From the NCBI RefSeq assembly GCF_014203895.1, contig NZ_JACHJY010000007.1:248001-312000 (forward strand): 64,000 nt of DNA. The letters are read 5' to 3'. How positions within the stretch are numbered: position 1 is the first letter of the stretch; every line of letters starts with the position of its first letter. Under the pieces are notes generated by a model, which saw nothing but the letters and a program-made list of their open reading frames with translations, was not told where the DNA came from and ran no database searches. Of this stretch, positions 42,691-51,248 are shown piece by piece. The translations under genes were made by a program, and so were the position numbers. The DNA is from Streptomyces nymphaeiformis (lineage in GTDB: Bacteria; Actinomycetota; Actinomycetes; Streptomycetales; Streptomycetaceae).

Positions 42691-42707
42691 GTTGAGTGTG
42701 GCTCAAC
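42691..42707. promoter_or_regulatory. LysR box GTTGAG-N5-CTCAAC
   Basis: A T-N11-A palindrome (TGAGTGTGGCTCA at 42693-42705) flanked to GTTGAG/CTCAAC, midway in the divergent LysR-MFS gap. Confidence 0.75.
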
Positions 42708-42793
42708 GCCGGTTTCATGATGACAGCTTGATCGGCCGGGGTGGCTGCCGGGAGCCTGGAGACGTCCCCCTCCCCCCGTACGGAAGGCCCTCC

Positions 42794-44053
42794 GTGGTCC
42801 CACGCCCCCTCGCTCCCGCCACCTCCACCCGGCCCGTGAACGTCCTGCTCCTCGCCGTGGCGGGGGCGGTCACCGTCGCCAACATCTACTTCCCGCAGCC
42901 GCTGCTCGCCGCCGTGGCACGTGGGCTCGACGTGTCGGAGCGGACGGCGGGACTCATCGCCTCGGCCGCCCAGATCGGGTACGCGCTCGGCATCCTGCTG
43001 CTCGTGCCGCTCGCCGACTCCGCGCGGCTGCGCCGCCTCACCTCGGTGCTGCTCGCCCTGACCAGCGCCGCCCTGCTCGTTGCCGCGGCGGCCCCCGACG
43101 TGGTCACCCTGACGGTCGCGACCCTCGCGCTCTCCACCACGACGGTGCTCCCGCAGATCCTCACCCCCGTGGCGGCTGTGCTCGCGGGGCCCGGACGACA
43201 GGGCCGGGTCGTGGGTCTGGTCGGCCTCGGTCTCACGCTGGGCTCGACCCTGTCCCGTACGGTCTCGGGCGCGGTGACCGACGCGAGCGGCAGCTGGCGG
43301 GTCGCCTACGCGGTGGCGGCCGTGGCGACGGCGGCACTGCTCCTCGTCCTCCCCCGCCGGCTGCCCGAACGGCTGGGGTCGCGGGGGGACACCTCGTACG
43401 CACGGCTCCTGGCGGGGCTTCCCCGGCTCCTCGCGGTCCACCGGGAGCTGCGGATCTCGGCGCTGCTCGGGGCGTGCGTCTTCGCCGCGTTCAGCGTCTT
43501 CTGGTCCGTGCTCGCCTTCCACCTGGCGGCCCCGCCGCTCGGGTACGGGCCGGGGGCCGCGGGGCTCTTCGGGGTGCTGACCCTGCCGGCGGCGCTGCTC
43601 TCGGCGGCCGCCGGGTCGCTGGCCGACCGGTACGGGGCCTCCGCGGTGAACGCCGGGGGGCTGGTCTGCGCGGGGCTCGGCCTCTCGGCGGCCGGGATCG
43701 CCCCGTACTCCCCCGTGGCCCTGGTGGCCGGGGCGAACCTGCTGGTGGTGGGGGTCAGCTCCTGTCAGGTGGCCAGTCAGGCGCGGATCTTCGGGATCGG
43801 CCGGGCGGTGGCGGCCCGGGTGAACACGGTCTTCATGCTGGCCACGTTCGGCGGCGGGGCCCTCGGCTCGCTCGCCGGGACCTGGCTGTACGCCGCGCAC
43901 GGCTGGACGGCCGCGCTCCTCGCCGCGGGGGCGTGCGTCGCCGTCGGCGGGCTCGTGGTGGTCCGCGCGCGACCGGCGGCCCCGAGTTGCGTCCGGGACG
44001 TCACACGGGAGGCTGGGGGTATCCGCCCGCGCATCCCGCAGGGAGAGTCATGA
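42794..44053 (+). CDS. MFS transporter, 12-helix
   Basis: The 419-residue protein has about 12 hydrophobic segments, with IYFPQPLLAAVARGLDVSER near the start and LVPLADSARLRRLTSVLLAL around helices 2-3 (motif A-like). It resembles sugar-efflux/arabinose-type MFS proteins. GTG start 42794 after GGAAGG. It is the likely target of the divergent LysR regulator and is coupled to the cupin gene by ATGA. Confidence 0.9.
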   Translation: MVPRPLAPATSTRPVNVLLLAVAGAVTVANIYFPQPLLAAVARGLDVSERTAGLIASAAQIGYALGILLLVPLADSARLRRLTSVLLALTSAALLVAAAAPDVVTLTVATLALSTTTVLPQILTPVAAVLAGPGRQGRVVGLVGLGLTLGSTLSRTVSGAVTDASGSWRVAYAVAAVATAALLLVLPRRLPERLGSRGDTSYARLLAGLPRLLAVHRELRISALLGACVFAAFSVFWSVLAFHLAAPPLGYGPGAAGLFGVLTLPAALLSAAAGSLADRYGASAVNAGGLVCAGLGLSAAGIAPYSPVALVAGANLLVVGVSSCQVASQARIFGIGRAVAARVNTVFMLATFGGGALGSLAGTWLYAAHGWTAALLAAGACVAVGGLVVVRARPAAPSCVRDVTREAGGIRPRIPQGES

Positions 44054-44370
44054 TGCTGGACCTCACCGCCCTCGCCGACGAGCACCTGGCCGCGGCCCGT
44101 GCGCACGCGCACGGGCGCAGCGCCCACGTGGTGATGCACGACGGGGTGCTGCGGCAGACCGTCATCGCCCTGACGTCGGGCACGTCGCTCGACGAGCACA
44201 ACGCGCCGCCCGCCGCGAGCCTCCAGGTGCTGCGGGGCCGGGTGAACCTGACGGCGGCCGGGTGGACGGAGGAGCTGCGTTCCGGCACGCTGCGGATGAT
44301 CCCCAAGGAGCGGCACGGGCTGACGGCGCTGGAGGACGCGGTGGTGCTGCTGACGGCCGTGAACGACTGA
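44050..44370 (+). CDS. Cupin-domain small protein
   Basis: The 106-residue protein carries a cupin fold: TVIALTSGTSLDEHNAPPAA, SLQVLRGRVNLTAAGWTEEL, RSGTLRMIPKERHGLTALED. Only one His cluster (DEHN) matches the usual metal ligands. Role unknown. ATG 44050 overlaps the MFS stop (ATGA); ATG 44053 has the better spacing to GGGAG. Confidence 0.85.
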   Translation: MMLDLTALADEHLAAARAHAHGRSAHVVMHDGVLRQTVIALTSGTSLDEHNAPPAASLQVLRGRVNLTAAGWTEELRSGTLRMIPKERHGLTALEDAVVLLTAVND

Positions 44371-44421
44371 GGGCCCGATATTCCGGTGCCGTACGGATGC
44401 GTGGCCGGGCAGACTCGCCCC

Positions 44422-45075
44422 ATGGCAGACACGAGGGCACGGGCGGACAGGGCGTGGGCGGGCACGAGGGCGTTCCAGGACGAGGTGGGCCGCTGGGCGG
44501 CCGGCGCGTCCGGCGGAGACACGGCGAGGGAACTGGCCGTGGCCCTGGGGCTGCGGACGGCGGTGCTCCTGGAAGGACCGAGCGACTTCGCGGCCGTCGA
44601 GTCGCTGGCGGCGCGGCGCGGCCGGGACCTCGCCGCGGAGGGCGTGTGCGTGGTGTCCATGGGCGGGGCGATGAGCGTCGCCCGCTACGCCGAACTGCTC
44701 GGACCGCCCGGACTCGACCTGCGCCTGACAGGTCTGTGCGACGAGCGTGAGCGGGGCTTCTACGAGCGCGGCCTCGCGCGGGCCGGAGCGCCGCAGGACG
44801 GGTTCTTCGTCTGTGTGGCGGACCTGGAGGACGAGCTCATCCGCGCGCTGGGCACGGCGAAGGTCGAGGAGATCATCCGTGAGGAAGGGGATCTGCGCCC
44901 CTGGCAGACCTTCCTGAGCCAGCCCGCCCAGCACGGCCGGCCCCGGGAGCAGCAGCTGCGGCGCTTCCTCGGCACGAAGAAGGGACGCAAGATCCGCTAC
45001 GGCACCCTCCTGGTGGAGGCCCTCGACGCGGGCCGGGTGCCGGCGCCCCTCGACGGGCTCCTGCGGAGTCTGTGA
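44422..45075 (+). CDS. TOPRIM-domain protein, OLD/ATP-dependent nuclease-like C-terminal part
   Basis: The 217-residue protein has a TOPRIM domain: AVLLEGPSDFAAVESLAARR (about 47-66, E-G-x-S-D), VCVVSMGGAMSVARYAELL, LTGLCDERERGFYERGLARA and FVCVADLEDELIRAL. This is the nuclease half seen in OLD-family proteins, but the ABC-ATPase half is absent, and no ATPase gene adjoins. Actinomycete genomes often carry such stand-alone TOPRIM proteins. A role in DNA repair or phage defence is inference. Confidence 0.83.
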   Translation: MADTRARADRAWAGTRAFQDEVGRWAAGASGGDTARELAVALGLRTAVLLEGPSDFAAVESLAARRGRDLAAEGVCVVSMGGAMSVARYAELLGPPGLDLRLTGLCDERERGFYERGLARAGAPQDGFFVCVADLEDELIRALGTAKVEEIIREEGDLRPWQTFLSQPAQHGRPREQQLRRFLGTKKGRKIRYGTLLVEALDAGRVPAPLDGLLRSL

Positions 45076-45088
45076 CCGCCCCGGGGCT

Positions 45089-45922
45089 TCAGGCGTCCGT
45101 CGTGACCAGGACGAGGGGCGTGTCTCCGCAGGGCCGCAGGCGCAGGCCGTCGACGCGGTGTTCGGCCGGCGGCCCGGCGAGGACGGCGGCGAAGTCGGGG
45201 CCCTTGGTGAGGGATCCGGCCAGGTGGCCGGGGTCGGTGGAGGCGGCGACCCGGCCCCGCGCGTTGACGAGCCGGGCCGGTGCGGGCAGCCGCTGGAGCA
45301 CGGGGAGCACGGCCGCCTCGAAGTGCCGCAGGTAGACGTCGGCGGCGGCCACGCCCACGAACCGGCCGCCGAGTTCGACCGGCGCGGAGAGCGTGAGGCT
45401 GTACTCGTCGGAGCACAGGTAGTCCACGTAGGGTCCGGCGGCGGCTCGGTGCCCGGTCTCGCGGGGCAGGGTGTACCAGTCCCAGTGCGTGTAGTCGGAG
45501 TAGGCGGAGTGCTCCGGGTCCAGGTCGAGGAGGAGCGGGCGGACGGCTCCGTCGGGGCCGCGCTGCCACCACTCCAGCCAGCCCGGCACGTCGGTGAGGA
45601 GTCCGGGAGCGGCGACGAAGCCCACGCCCGAGACCAGCGGATGGTCCGCCAGCCGGGAACGCAGGCCGGGGCGCAGGGCCGCCAGGTCGGCGGCGACGGG
45701 CGCGCGGCCGGGACCGGCCACCCGGGCGAGCAGGGTGGCCGTGTCGGTGCCGGTCTCGGCGACGGCGGCGAAGACCTCTTCGAGGGTGTCCCGGACGCGA
45801 CCGACCACCTCGTCGGCGGCCTCGTCGAACGGGTCCGGGGCCCGGTGCGCCGTCGTCACGTCCGCGCGTGCGGTGTCAGCGACGGCCCCCGCGGGGCTCG
45901 CGAGCCCGCTGCTCCTGCCCAT
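45089..45922 (-). CDS. Cache-domain protein
   Basis: The 277-residue protein has a helical N-part (DPFDEAADEVVGRVRDTLEE) and a dCache-like domain (about 95-250) with VSGVGFVAAPGLLTDVPGWL, YSDYTHWDWYTLPRETGHRA and YVDYLCSDEYSLTLSAPVEL. No signal or membrane segment, so it would sense a small molecule in the cytoplasm. It is encoded just after the GntR gene (47 bp overlap) and has a strong GAGGAGG site. Together with the divergent polyamine transporter this suggests sensing of a polyamine or amino compound. Confidence 0.82.
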   Translation of the reverse strand: MGRSSGLASPAGAVADTARADVTTAHRAPDPFDEAADEVVGRVRDTLEEVFAAVAETGTDTATLLARVAGPGRAPVAADLAALRPGLRSRLADHPLVSGVGFVAAPGLLTDVPGWLEWWQRGPDGAVRPLLLDLDPEHSAYSDYTHWDWYTLPRETGHRAAAGPYVDYLCSDEYSLTLSAPVELGGRFVGVAAADVYLRHFEAAVLPVLQRLPAPARLVNARGRVAASTDPGHLAGSLTKGPDFAAVLAGPPAEHRVDGLRLRPCGDTPLVLVTTDA

Positions 45923-46727
45923 GCGTGTCCTCCTCGGGACGAGGCTCGGTTGCGCGGCCGGGGGTGCCGAGGCGCAGCGCGATCAGCCGCCCCACTGACT
46001 CCCGTACGCACGTCTCGGCGAGCGTTCTGGCCCGCTCGTCGGCCTCATCCTGCACGGCGGAGATCACGGCGCGGTGACGATCCGACACATTGCCGAGATG
46101 GACGGGGTCGTCGAGGACGAGGCAGAGGAGCGCGCCGAGGTCCGTCTGGAGGGCGATCTCCTCGCGGGTGAGGCGGGCGGACTGGGCTGCGGCGGCGAGT
46201 TCGACGTGGAAGCGGCCGTAGAGCCTGCTGCGGGTCGCCGGGTCGTCGGCGGCGGCGAGTTCCTCGACGGTACGGGTGAGGGGGCGCAGGTCCCCGGGCT
46301 GGGTGCGGCGGGCGGCGAGCAGGGCGGCGGCGCCGGAGACGGCGGCCCAGTGGTCGCCGAGGTCGCGGAGTTCCTCGGTGGACCAGTCGGCGAGGCGGGC
46401 GCGCAACCGTTCCTGCGGCGGGGTGTCGGGGAGGGTGACGAAGCTGCCGCCGCCGCGGCCCCGGCGGGTGGTGACGAGGCCCTGCTGGCGCAGGGCCATG
46501 AGGGCTTCGCGCAGGGTGACGGTGGAGACGCCGAGCTGTCCGGCGAGTTCGGTCTCGCCGGGCAGCTGTTCGCCGTCGGCGAGGAGTCCGAGTTCGATGG
46601 CGTCGCCGATGCGGCGGGCGACGGTGTCGACCCGGGCCCGGGTGTCGACGGGGGTGAAGACGGCCCTGCGGGCGGCGCCGGTCCGGGCCGCGCCGCCTCC
46701 CTCGTCCGGCCTGCCGTTCGGTCTCAC
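45876..46727 (-). CDS. GntR/FadR-family regulator
   Basis: The 283-residue protein has the GntR winged helix (about 30-100; RIGDAIELGLLADGEQLPGE, TELAGQLGVSTVTLREALMA, LVTTRRGRGGGSFV) and a C-terminal FCD domain (about 115-255) with SRLYGRFHVELAAAA and the late His in LGNVSDRHRAVI. FCD domains bind metals and small carboxylates. GTG start 46727. It is divergent from the PotABCD-like operon and probably represses it. Confidence 0.92.
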   Translation of the reverse strand: MRPNGRPDEGGGAARTGAARRAVFTPVDTRARVDTVARRIGDAIELGLLADGEQLPGETELAGQLGVSTVTLREALMALRQQGLVTTRRGRGGGSFVTLPDTPPQERLRARLADWSTEELRDLGDHWAAVSGAAALLAARRTQPGDLRPLTRTVEELAAADDPATRSRLYGRFHVELAAAAQSARLTREEIALQTDLGALLCLVLDDPVHLGNVSDRHRAVISAVQDEADERARTLAETCVRESVGRLIALRLGTPGRATEPRPEEDTHGQEQRAREPRGGRR

Positions 46728-46760
46728 GGTTAACCACCTCGCGTCGAGCGTTGACTCAGG

Positions 46761-46807
46761 CTTTACCTTAAAGGGGTCTTGAGATTTGAACTATGACTTC
46801 ATATCTT
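46761..46807 (+). promoter_or_regulatory. Promoter of the polyamine ABC operon with GntR site candidates
   Basis: TTGAGA (46779-46784) and TATCTT (46802-46807) are spaced 17 bp. CTTTACCTTAAAG (46761-46773) and TGAA/TTCA repeats (46787-46801) are possible GntR sites. Confidence 0.6.
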
Positions 46808-46856
46808 TACGCCCACGCCCGAGCAACGCTCCACCGCACCAGAAAGGTTCCCGCCC

Positions 46857-47894
46857 ATGGAGGGAATGGCGATCCGGCTGACGGGACTGCGCAAGACCTA
46901 CGGCCGGACCGAGGCCGTGGCCGGGGTGGACCTGGAGATCGCGGACGGCGAGTTCTTCTCGATGCTCGGTCCCTCCGGTTCCGGGAAGACGACCGTGCTG
47001 CGGATGATCGCCGGCTTCGAGGCGCCGAGCGCCGGCACCGTCGAACTGGCCGGCCGTGACGTCACCCGGCTCGCCCCCTTCGAGCGGGACGTGCACACCG
47101 TCTTCCAGGACTACGCGCTCTTCCCGCACATGACGGTCGAACAGAACGTCGCGTACGGGCTCAAGGTCCGCGGCGTGCCCCGCGCCGAGCGTCTCGTGCG
47201 CGCCCGGGCCGCCCTCGCGCAGGTCGGCCTCGACGGTCTCGGGAAGCGCCGACCCGCCGAGCTCTCCGGCGGCCAGCGCCAGCGGGTCGCCCTGGCCCGC
47301 GCGCTCGTCGGCCGCCCCCGCGTGCTGCTGCTCGACGAGCCGCTCGGCGCGCTCGACCTCAAGCTCCGCGAGCGGATGCAGGTCGAGCTCAAGGAGATCC
47401 AGCGGGAGGTCGGCATCACCTTCGTGTTCGTCACGCACGACCAGGAGGAGGCGCTCACGATGAGCGACCGGATCGCCGTCTTCCACCAGGGCCGGATCGA
47501 ACAGGTCGCCGCCCCCGCCGAGATCTACGAGCGCCCCGCGACCCCCTTCGTCGCCGGCTTCGTCGGCTCCTCCAACCTGCTGACCGGGGAGACCGCCCGG
47601 CGGGTGGTCGGCGCGCCAGGCACGTACAGCATCCGGCCGGAGAAGATCCGGATCCTCTCCGACCACAAGGCACCCGGCGACCCCGGGCACGCCACCGCCG
47701 CCGGCACGGTCGCGGAGGTCGTCTACCTCGGCGACTCCACCCGGTTCCTGGTCGACCTCGACGGCGGCGGCCGGCTCACCGCCCTCCAGCAGAACCTGGA
47801 GACCTCCTCCGCCGACCTCGCCGCCTTCCGGGGTGCCCGGATCGGCCTCCAGTGGCACCCGAGCCACGCGGTGAGCGTCCCGGAAACCCCGTAA
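46857..47894 (+). CDS. PotA-like polyamine ABC transporter ATPase
   Basis: The 345-residue ATPase has Walker A GPSGSGKT (38-45), signature LSGGQRQRVALARAL, Walker B VLLLDEP and a C-terminal TOBE domain (about 280-345; IRPEKIRIL, VAEVVYLGDSTRFLVDL). It matches PotA/spermidine-type importers. ATG 46857 follows AAAGG; MAIRLTG at 46866 is the other possible start. It opens the operon with binding protein and two permeases. Confidence 0.93.
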   Translation: MEGMAIRLTGLRKTYGRTEAVAGVDLEIADGEFFSMLGPSGSGKTTVLRMIAGFEAPSAGTVELAGRDVTRLAPFERDVHTVFQDYALFPHMTVEQNVAYGLKVRGVPRAERLVRARAALAQVGLDGLGKRRPAELSGGQRQRVALARALVGRPRVLLLDEPLGALDLKLRERMQVELKEIQREVGITFVFVTHDQEEALTMSDRIAVFHQGRIEQVAAPAEIYERPATPFVAGFVGSSNLLTGETARRVVGAPGTYSIRPEKIRILSDHKAPGDPGHATAAGTVAEVVYLGDSTRFLVDLDGGGRLTALQQNLETSSADLAAFRGARIGLQWHPSHAVSVPETP

Positions 47895-47945
47895 GTCCCC
47901 CTACGTCCCGTCAGGCACCGTCCCCCTCACGCAACGGAGAACCAC

Positions 47946-49145
47946 GTGCGCCCGCACCGCTCCCTCCTGACCGCAGCCGCCCTCTCCGGGCTGCTCCTCG
48001 TCACCGCCTGCGGATCGGCCGACCCGGCGGGGTCCGGGAAGTCCGGCGGCCTCAACCCGCCCGACCTGAAGGCGCCGACGGCCCTCGGCAAGGCCGAGGG
48101 CGAGGTCAACCTGATCGCCTGGGCCGGTTACGTCGAGGACGGCTCCAACGACCCGAAGGTCGACTGGGTCAGCGCCTTCGAGAAGCAGACCGGCTGCCAG
48201 GTCAACGCCAAGACCGCCGCCACCTCCGACGAGATGGTCTCGCTGATGAAGACCGGCGCGTACGACGCCGTCTCCGCCTCCGGCGACGCCTCCCTCCGGC
48301 TGATCGCCTCCGGCGACGCCGCGCCCGTGAACACCGCGCTCGTGCCGAACTACGCCGACGTCTTCGCCGGGCTCAAGAACAAGGACTGGAACTCCGTCAA
48401 GGGCGTCGCCTACGGCATCCCGCACGGCCGCGGCGCCAACCTCCTCATGTACGACACGCAGAAGGTGAAGCCGGCCCCCGACTCCTGGTCCGCCGTCTTC
48501 GACAAGGCCTCGGCGCACAGCGGCAAGGTCACCGCGTACGACTCCCCCATCTACCTCGCGGACGCCGCCCTGTACCTCAAGGCGACCAAGCCCGAGCTCG
48601 GCATCAAGAACCCGTACGCCCTCGACCAGAAGCAGTTCGACGCCGCCGTGGCCCTGCTCAAGGAGCAGAACGCGCACATCGGCGAGTACTGGAGCGACTA
48701 CCTCAAGGAGATCTCCGCCTTCAAGAGCGGCGACTCGGTCGTCGGCACCAGCTGGCAGGTCATCGCCAACCTCGCCGAGTCCGAGGGCGCGAAGGTCGAC
48801 GCGGTCCTGCCGAAGGAGGGCTCCACCGGCTGGTCCGACACCTGGATGGTCTCGGCCAAGGCCAAGCACCCCACCTGCGCCTACAAGTGGCTCGACTGGA
48901 TCGTCTCGCCGAAGACCAACGCGCAGGTCGCCGAGTACTTCGGCGAGGCCCCGGCCAACGCGAAGTCGTGCGCCGAGACCGCCGACAAGAACCACTGCGC
49001 CGTCTTCCACGCCTCCGACGAGGCGTACTGGAAGCAGGTCCACTTCTGGACCACGCCCATCGAGCAGTGCCTGGACGGCCGGACGGACACCCGCTGCGTG
49101 CCGTACGCCAAGTGGGTCCAGGCCTGGACCGAGATCAAGGGCTGA
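47946..49145 (+). CDS. PotD-like polyamine-binding lipoprotein
   Basis: The 399-residue protein is a lipoprotein: signal LLTAAALSGLLLVTAC with Cys22 as lipid anchor. The mature part begins EVNLIAWAGYVEDGSNDPKV, the PotD/PotF opening, followed by GCQVNAKTAATSDEMVSLMK and ends ... CVPYAKWVQAWTEIKG. It should capture polyamines or similar amines at the cell surface for the permeases. GTG start after GGAGA. Confidence 0.93.
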   Translation: MRPHRSLLTAAALSGLLLVTACGSADPAGSGKSGGLNPPDLKAPTALGKAEGEVNLIAWAGYVEDGSNDPKVDWVSAFEKQTGCQVNAKTAATSDEMVSLMKTGAYDAVSASGDASLRLIASGDAAPVNTALVPNYADVFAGLKNKDWNSVKGVAYGIPHGRGANLLMYDTQKVKPAPDSWSAVFDKASAHSGKVTAYDSPIYLADAALYLKATKPELGIKNPYALDQKQFDAAVALLKEQNAHIGEYWSDYLKEISAFKSGDSVVGTSWQVIANLAESEGAKVDAVLPKEGSTGWSDTWMVSAKAKHPTCAYKWLDWIVSPKTNAQVAEYFGEAPANAKSCAETADKNHCAVFHASDEAYWKQVHFWTTPIEQCLDGRTDTRCVPYAKWVQAWTEIKG

Positions 49146-49155
49146 CCCCGACGCC

Positions 49156-50079
49156 ATGACCGCGCTCTCCCCCGGGCTCTCCCCCGAGTCCGCGACGCGA
49201 ACCGCCGGCCCCGGACGAAGCGCCGTCCGGCGGTTCGCCGGGGCGCTGCACCGGCGGCCCCGGCTGCGCCTCGCCGCCCTGCTCACCGCCCCGCTGCTGT
49301 GGCTGGTCCTCGCCTACCTCGGCTCCCTCGCGGCCCTGTTCCTCTCCGCCTTCTGGTCGACCGACGCCTTCACCTCCGAGGTCGTCCGGATCTGGACCTC
49401 GCAGAACTTCGAGGAACTCGTCGGCTCCCCCGTCTACCGCACGGTCGCCCTGCGCACCATCGGCGTCGCCCTCGCCGTGACCGCGCTCTGCGCCGTCATC
49501 GCCTTCCCCCTCGCCTTCTACACCGCGCGCGTCGCCCACCCGCGCCGCCGCCCGCTGTTCGTGGTGGCGCTGCTCATGCCGCTGTGGGCCGGCTACCTCG
49601 TGAAGGTGTACGCGTGGCGGCTCATCCTCTCCGAGGGCGGACCGCTCGACTGGGCGCTGCGGCCGCTCGGCCTGAGCGGACCCGGGTACGGGCTGACGGC
49701 GACGGTGGTCGTCCTCACGTACCTCTGGCTGCCGTACATGGTGCTGCCGATCCACACCGCGCTCGCCCAGCTCCCGGACAACCTCCTGAACGCCTCGGCG
49801 GACCTGGGGGCGAGGACGTGGCGGACCTTCGCCTCGGTGGTGCTGCCGCTCGTGTGGCCGGCGGTGGCCGCCGGGTCCGTCTTCACCTTCTCCCTGAGCC
49901 TCGGCGACTACATCACGGTGCAGATCGTCGGCGGCAAGACCCAGCTGATCGGCAACCTCGTCTACTCCAACGTCACCCTGAACCTGCCGCTGGCGGCCGC
50001 GCTCGGCACCGTGCCCGTCGCCGTCATCGTGCTGTACCTCCTCGCCGTGCGGCGCTCCGGCGCGCTGCGCAGCCTGTGA
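49156..50079 (+). CDS. PotB-like ABC permease
   Basis: The 307-residue membrane protein has six helices and the inner-membrane contact motif DLGARTWRTFASVVLPLVWP (E/D-A-A-x-D-L-G-A type, about 214-233). N-terminal residues (RRFAGALHRRPRLRLAALL) are basic. It forms the channel with the PotC homologue encoded next. ATG 49156 lies 10 bp past the binding-protein stop. Confidence 0.93.
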   Translation: MTALSPGLSPESATRTAGPGRSAVRRFAGALHRRPRLRLAALLTAPLLWLVLAYLGSLAALFLSAFWSTDAFTSEVVRIWTSQNFEELVGSPVYRTVALRTIGVALAVTALCAVIAFPLAFYTARVAHPRRRPLFVVALLMPLWAGYLVKVYAWRLILSEGGPLDWALRPLGLSGPGYGLTATVVVLTYLWLPYMVLPIHTALAQLPDNLLNASADLGARTWRTFASVVLPLVWPAVAAGSVFTFSLSLGDYITVQIVGGKTQLIGNLVYSNVTLNLPLAAALGTVPVAVIVLYLLAVRRSGALRSL

Positions 50080-50101
50080 CCGGCCGGAAGGACCGCGACC
50101 G

Positions 50102-50917
50102 ATGAACCTCTCCCGTCCCGCGCGGATCGCGCTGCGCACCGCGGCCGGTCTCGGCTTCGCGGCGATCTACCTGCCGCTGCTGCTCGTCCTGCTCGGCTCG
50201 CTCAACCCTGACCGCTCGGCGAGCTGGCCGCCGCCCGGCCTCACGCTCGACTGGTGGGCGACGGCCTGGGACAACGAGGGCGCCCGCGCGGCGCTGTGGA
50301 CCTCGGTCCAGGCAGGGCTCGCGGCGACGGCGGTGGCCCTGGTGCTCGGCACGCTCATCGCCTTCGCGGTGCAGCGCTACAGCTTCTTCGGACGGGAGGC
50401 CGTCTCCTTCGCGGTCGTGCTGCCGATCGCGCTGCCGGGCATCGTCACCGGCATCGCGCTCAACTCGGCCTTCGGCACGGTCCTCGCTCCCCTCGGCGTG
50501 GGACTCGGCATGTTCACCGTGGTCGTCGGCCACGCCACCTTCTGCATCGTGGTCGTCTTCAACAACGTGGTGGCGCGGCTGCGTCGGCTTCCCGGCTCGT
50601 ACGAGGAGGCGGCGATGGACCTGGGGGCGCACACGTTCCGCGTCTTCTGGGACATCACGTTCCCGCTGCTGCGCTCGGCGCTGCTCGCGGGCGGGCTGCT
50701 CGCCTTCGCGCTGTCCTTCGACGAGATCGTGGTGACGACGTTCACGGCGGGACCCGGGGTGCAGACGCTGCCGGTGTGGATCTTCAACAACATGACCCGC
50801 CCTCAGCAGGCTCCGGTGGTGAACGTGGTGGCGGCGGCGCTCGTGCTGCTCTCGGTGATCCCGATCTACGCCGCGCAGCGGCTCTCCTCGGACACGGCCG
50901 GCGGCGGACGGGTGTGA
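50102..50917 (+). CDS. PotC-like ABC permease
   Basis: The 271-residue membrane protein has six helices and the EAA loop EEAAMDLGAHTFRVFWDITF (about 167-186). It ends YAAQRLSSDTAGGGRV. It pairs with the PotB homologue. ATG 50102 after GGAAGGA. Last gene of the operon; its stop is 4 bp from the convergent Trypco1-type gene. Confidence 0.93.
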   Translation: MNLSRPARIALRTAAGLGFAAIYLPLLLVLLGSLNPDRSASWPPPGLTLDWWATAWDNEGARAALWTSVQAGLAATAVALVLGTLIAFAVQRYSFFGREAVSFAVVLPIALPGIVTGIALNSAFGTVLAPLGVGLGMFTVVVGHATFCIVVVFNNVVARLRRLPGSYEEAAMDLGAHTFRVFWDITFPLLRSALLAGGLLAFALSFDEIVVTTFTAGPGVQTLPVWIFNNMTRPQQAPVVNVVAAALVLLSVIPIYAAQRLSSDTAGGGRV

Positions 50918-50921
50918 GGGA

Positions 50922-51233
50922 TCAGCGAGGTGCCTTCTTCACCCATTCGAGGGTCACGCGCACGCTGGCGTTCGCGGTGCCCTGGACGACGAGCGCGGTG
51001 AGCTTGCCCGCGTCCAGGCCGAGCTGACAGCCGAACTCGACGGTCGCACGGTCCGGGGCCGCCTGATGGAGCGCCTGCCCGATCTGTCCGGCGAAGTTCG
51101 AGAGCGCCTCGGTGACGCTCGACAGGTCGGGGAGGCGGCCGCCGAGCCCTTCGAGGTCCGTCTCCGTGCCGAGGCGTCGGGCCTCCACGAAGAGCGTCGC
51201 GTCACCGACGTCGACCTTGGTGATGTCCGGCAC
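50922..51233 (-). CDS. CU044_2847 / trypsin-co-occurring (Trypco1) family small protein
   Basis: The 103-residue protein runs ITKVDVGDATLFVEARRL, then LSSVTEALSNFAGQIGQALH and VEFGCQLGLDAGKLTALVVQ with TANASVRVTLEW. This is the small domain that often neighbours trypsin-like serine proteases in actinobacteria, where it is thought to form part of conflict systems. No protease gene is near here. GTG start 51233 after GGAGGGA. Function unknown. Confidence 0.78.
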   Translation of the reverse strand: MPDITKVDVGDATLFVEARRLGTETDLEGLGGRLPDLSSVTEALSNFAGQIGQALHQAAPDRATVEFGCQLGLDAGKLTALVVQGTANASVRVTLEWVKKAPR

Positions 51234-51248
51234 CGAAGCTCCCTCCGT

